From contig JAUYNL010000062.1 in assembly GCA_030696085.1 (NCBI GenBank), positions 1-64,000 of the forward strand: 64,000 nucleotides of DNA, written 5' to 3'. This DNA comes from Luteolibacter sp. (lineage in GTDB: Bacteria > Verrucomicrobiota > Verrucomicrobiia > Verrucomicrobiales > Akkermansiaceae). The notes under the pieces were generated by a model. That model worked only from the letters and a program-made list of their open reading frames with translations. It made no database searches and was not told the origin of the DNA. Numbering within the stretch: the stretch's first letter is position 1; every line of letters begins with the position of its first letter. The position numbers and the translations under genes are program-made. Shown here in pieces: positions 62,246-64,000 of the stretch.

Positions 62246-62397
62246 TCTGCCATTACGCTTCTTGGCGCGGCGTCCGGTGTTTCCACCGTGCGCCGCAGCA
62301 ATCCGGAAACCACCTCTCCCAGCGGCTTGCGTTGTCGCGCGGCCAGAGCCTTGGCGGTCTCCAACACGTCGGCGTCTAAATTCAAAGTCGTTCTCAT
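62227..62397 (-). CDS. VapB-type ribbon-helix-helix antitoxin (orphan)
   Basis: 56 residues from ATG at 62397. MRTTLNLDADVLETAKALA and QRKPLGEVVSGLLRR are a ribbon-helix-helix antitoxin N-terminus. Its partner toxin is truncated (overlapping remnant at 62168-62245), so it is probably a relic, though it may still be expressed. Lies between nuoB and der. Confidence 0.75.
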   Translation of the reverse strand: MRTTLNLDADVLETAKALAARQRKPLGEVVSGLLRRTVETPDAAPRSVMADAFFLM

Positions 62398-62730
62398 GCG
62401 GCACGCATCACGCATCATGAGTCAAGGCTGGGGAAACCTCACGGCGGATCAACGATGGAGGGGCGACACTCTTCTCGCACCCTTCCTCTTGTGTGGTGCG
62501 TTCTTTTGGAAAAAAGAAAAGGGCAAAGAGCCAGAGGACAAGGTGCAACGCTCTCTAAAGGGTAAAACCCCGTTGGATCGATTTTGTGACAGCAGTGATG
62601 GGAGATTTTTGCCAAAAAATCCTCAAGAGGTTGTGGCTACACATCCCGTGTTGCAAAACCGTTGGCAAACGAACAAGCGCCCATCCCTGCGCTCTTGCGC
62701 TTCCGGGATTTAGGCCGTTTGATCTCCCGC
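62398..62730. other. 333-bp region upstream of der
   Basis: No recognisable gene. An open frame on the plus strand reads a Lys/Glu-rich stretch without family features. Presumably holds the promoter of der and debris of the toxin-antitoxin region. Confidence 0.55.
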
Positions 62731-64000
62731 ATGCCCACTGTCGCCATCGTCGGACGCCCTAACGTCGGGAAATCCGCGCTCTTCAACCGCCTTGCCGGGC
62801 GGAAAATCGCCATCGTCCATGACCAACCGGGCGTCACCCGCGACCGCATTTCCGCGCCCTCCAAGGCCACGCAGGTCGCCTGCACGCTGGTGGATACCGG
62901 CGGCATCGGCGGCAATATCGATGATGGCTTCGACGCCCAGGTCACCATCGAGGCGGACATCGCCATGGACACCGCGGATCTGATCCTGTTCGTGGTGGAC
63001 GCCCATGACGGCCTCACCGCCACCGATCAGGCGCTCGCCCAGAAGCTCCGCAAGGCCAAGCCACCCGTGCTGCTGGTCCTCAACAAGGTGGACGATCCCA
63101 AGCACGAAGCCGCTTTTTCCGATTTCGCGCGTCTCGGCTTCAAATCCAGCGTCTTCGTTTCCGCCGAGCACGGCAGGAATTTCGGCCGCCTTTGCGATCA
63201 GATCGACGCCGTGATCGCCCCGCTCGTCTCGGAAATCGAAGCCGTCGCCGAAGTCGCGGAGACCATCGGCATCAAGCTCGCCATCGTCGGCAAGCCCAAC
63301 GCCGGCAAGTCCTCGCTGGTCAACGCCATCCTCAAGGACGAGCGCACCATCGTCTCGGAAATCGCCGGCACCACCCGCGATGCGGTCGATCTCCCCTACT
63401 CGTTCCAAGGCGAGAAATTCACCCTCATCGACACCGCCGGCCTGCGCCCGCGGGCCAAGCGCGACAACTCGGTGGAAGTCTTCTCCGCGATGCGCACCGA
63501 GAAAGCCATCCGCCGCTCGGATCTCTGCGTGCTCGTCATCGATCTCGCCGCGGGCATCACCTCGATGGACCGCAAGATCGCCCAGACGATCGTGGAGGAG
63601 AAAAAACCCTGCCTCATCGTGTTGAACAAATTCGATCTCTATCATCCGGGAGCCAACCGCACCGCGCGGTTAGAGGAGGCGACCGCCCACGTCCGCAAGG
63701 AATTGTTTTTCCTGCACTACGCACCCTTTGTCGCCTGCTCGGCGAAAACCGGTGGTTCGGTCGATCACGTGCTCAAGGAGGCCCTTAAAATCCGCAAGGG
63801 CGCGCAGAACATCCCCGGCACCGGGCTGCTCAACCGCATCCTGCAAACCGCCTTCGAGGACACTCCGCCGCCGATCGACGGCAAGCTCAAGAAGCGCCTC
63901 AAGCTTTATTACGCCACCGCCGCGACCAACGAGAAATACAGCGTCATCCCGGTGCCCACCATCGTGCTTTTCGTCAACGACAAGCGCCTGATGGCCACCA
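62731..64000 (+). CDS. der: GTPase Der (EngA), partial at the right edge
   Basis: 423 codons from ATG at 62731 to the edge; the full protein is usually 440-490 residues. Two tandem GTPase domains: first P-loop GRPNVGKSALFNRL (about 8-21) with DTGG and NKVD, second GKPNAGKSSLVNAIL (about 188-202) with DTAGLRPRAK and NKFD, then the KH-like domain with the basic KLKKRLKLYYATAA. Needed for 50S ribosome assembly. No stop inside the window. Confidence 0.96.
   Translation, partial: MPTVAIVGRPNVGKSALFNRLAGRKIAIVHDQPGVTRDRISAPSKATQVACTLVDTGGIGGNIDDGFDAQVTIEADIAMDTADLILFVVDAHDGLTATDQALAQKLRKAKPPVLLVLNKVDDPKHEAAFSDFARLGFKSSVFVSAEHGRNFGRLCDQIDAVIAPLVSEIEAVAEVAETIGIKLAIVGKPNAGKSSLVNAILKDERTIVSEIAGTTRDAVDLPYSFQGEKFTLIDTAGLRPRAKRDNSVEVFSAMRTEKAIRRSDLCVLVIDLAAGITSMDRKIAQTIVEEKKPCLIVLNKFDLYHPGANRTARLEEATAHVRKELFFLHYAPFVACSAKTGGSVDHVLKEALKIRKGAQNIPGTGLLNRILQTAFEDTPPPIDGKLKKRLKLYYATAATNEKYSVIPVPTIVLFVNDKRLMAT

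Noticed and set aside
62288-62713. 141-codon frame upstream of der
   Set aside because: Starts antisense to the antitoxin gene, with a low-complexity Lys/Glu middle and no similarity; treated as non-coding.

Overview
The window looks like a chromosomal segment of a Verrucomicrobiota bacterium, probably Verrucomicrobiales (Luteolibacter/Haloferula-like). This is inferred from a Planctomycetes-Verrucomicrobia-type bacterial microcompartment (BMC) for fucose, many genes without clear Shine-Dalgarno sequences, a GC-rich composition, and housekeeping genes of ordinary bacterial type (rho, yebC, prmA, ilvD, nuo, der). No taxonomic marker such as 16S rRNA is present, so the assignment is tentative.

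Layout: 1-5.8 kb holds a secreted SGNH hydrolase with 90-residue tandem repeats (running off the left edge), a STAS-like protein, rho with a long basic N-terminal extension, and yebC. 6.2-11.6 kb is a pyruvate:ferredoxin oxidoreductase operon (nifJ, a DHOD-like protein, an Rrf2 regulator) that ends in a lone nuoA. 11.6-18 kb carries prmA, a ccoG/SafE cytochrome-oxidase assembly pair, an ArsC-like protein and ilvD. 18-21.6 kb has a two-component system, an MBL-fold hydrolase and a small secreted protein. 21.7-28.4 kb is a tightly packed seven-gene operon: YceI, polyprenyl synthase, ABC permease and ATPase, a heme-copper-oxidase-like membrane protein without an evident Cu-B site, a small membrane protein, and an MFS-like/di-heme cytochrome c fusion.

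28.7-44.5 kb is the fucose/rhamnose-type BMC locus: sugar kinase, a two-domain class II aldolase, then leftward pduL, two BMC-H, acyl kinase, BMC-H, EutN-type vertex protein, CoA-acylating aldehyde dehydrogenase, two more EutN-type proteins, a BMC aldolase and malate dehydrogenase. Around it lie DeoR and AraC regulators, L-fucose isomerase, fucose mutarotase and a secreted GH29 fucosidase. Together they could release L-fucose, convert it to fuculose-1-phosphate, cleave it to DHAP and lactaldehyde, and oxidise the aldehyde inside a shell to lactyl-CoA, lactyl-phosphate and lactate with ATP gain. No fucose transporter is in the window.

44.6-46.4 kb holds an intact ISAzo13-like insertion sequence and tRNA-Tyr with its terminator. 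46.6-50.3 kb has a Na/Pi cotransporter, a CPBP protease and an aminotransferase. 50.4-62.0 kb is a leftward nuoBCDIHJKLMMN operon with two tandem NuoM genes and no nuoA, E, F or G. A decayed VapBC module precedes der (EngA), which runs off the right edge.

The strongest leads are the 21.7-28.4 kb isoprenoid/redox operon, the aldolase whose second domain has lost its metal ligands, the divergent BMC acyl kinase, the nested inverted repeat inside the BMC operon, and the two-NuoM complex I whose missing nuoA sits in the PFOR operon.
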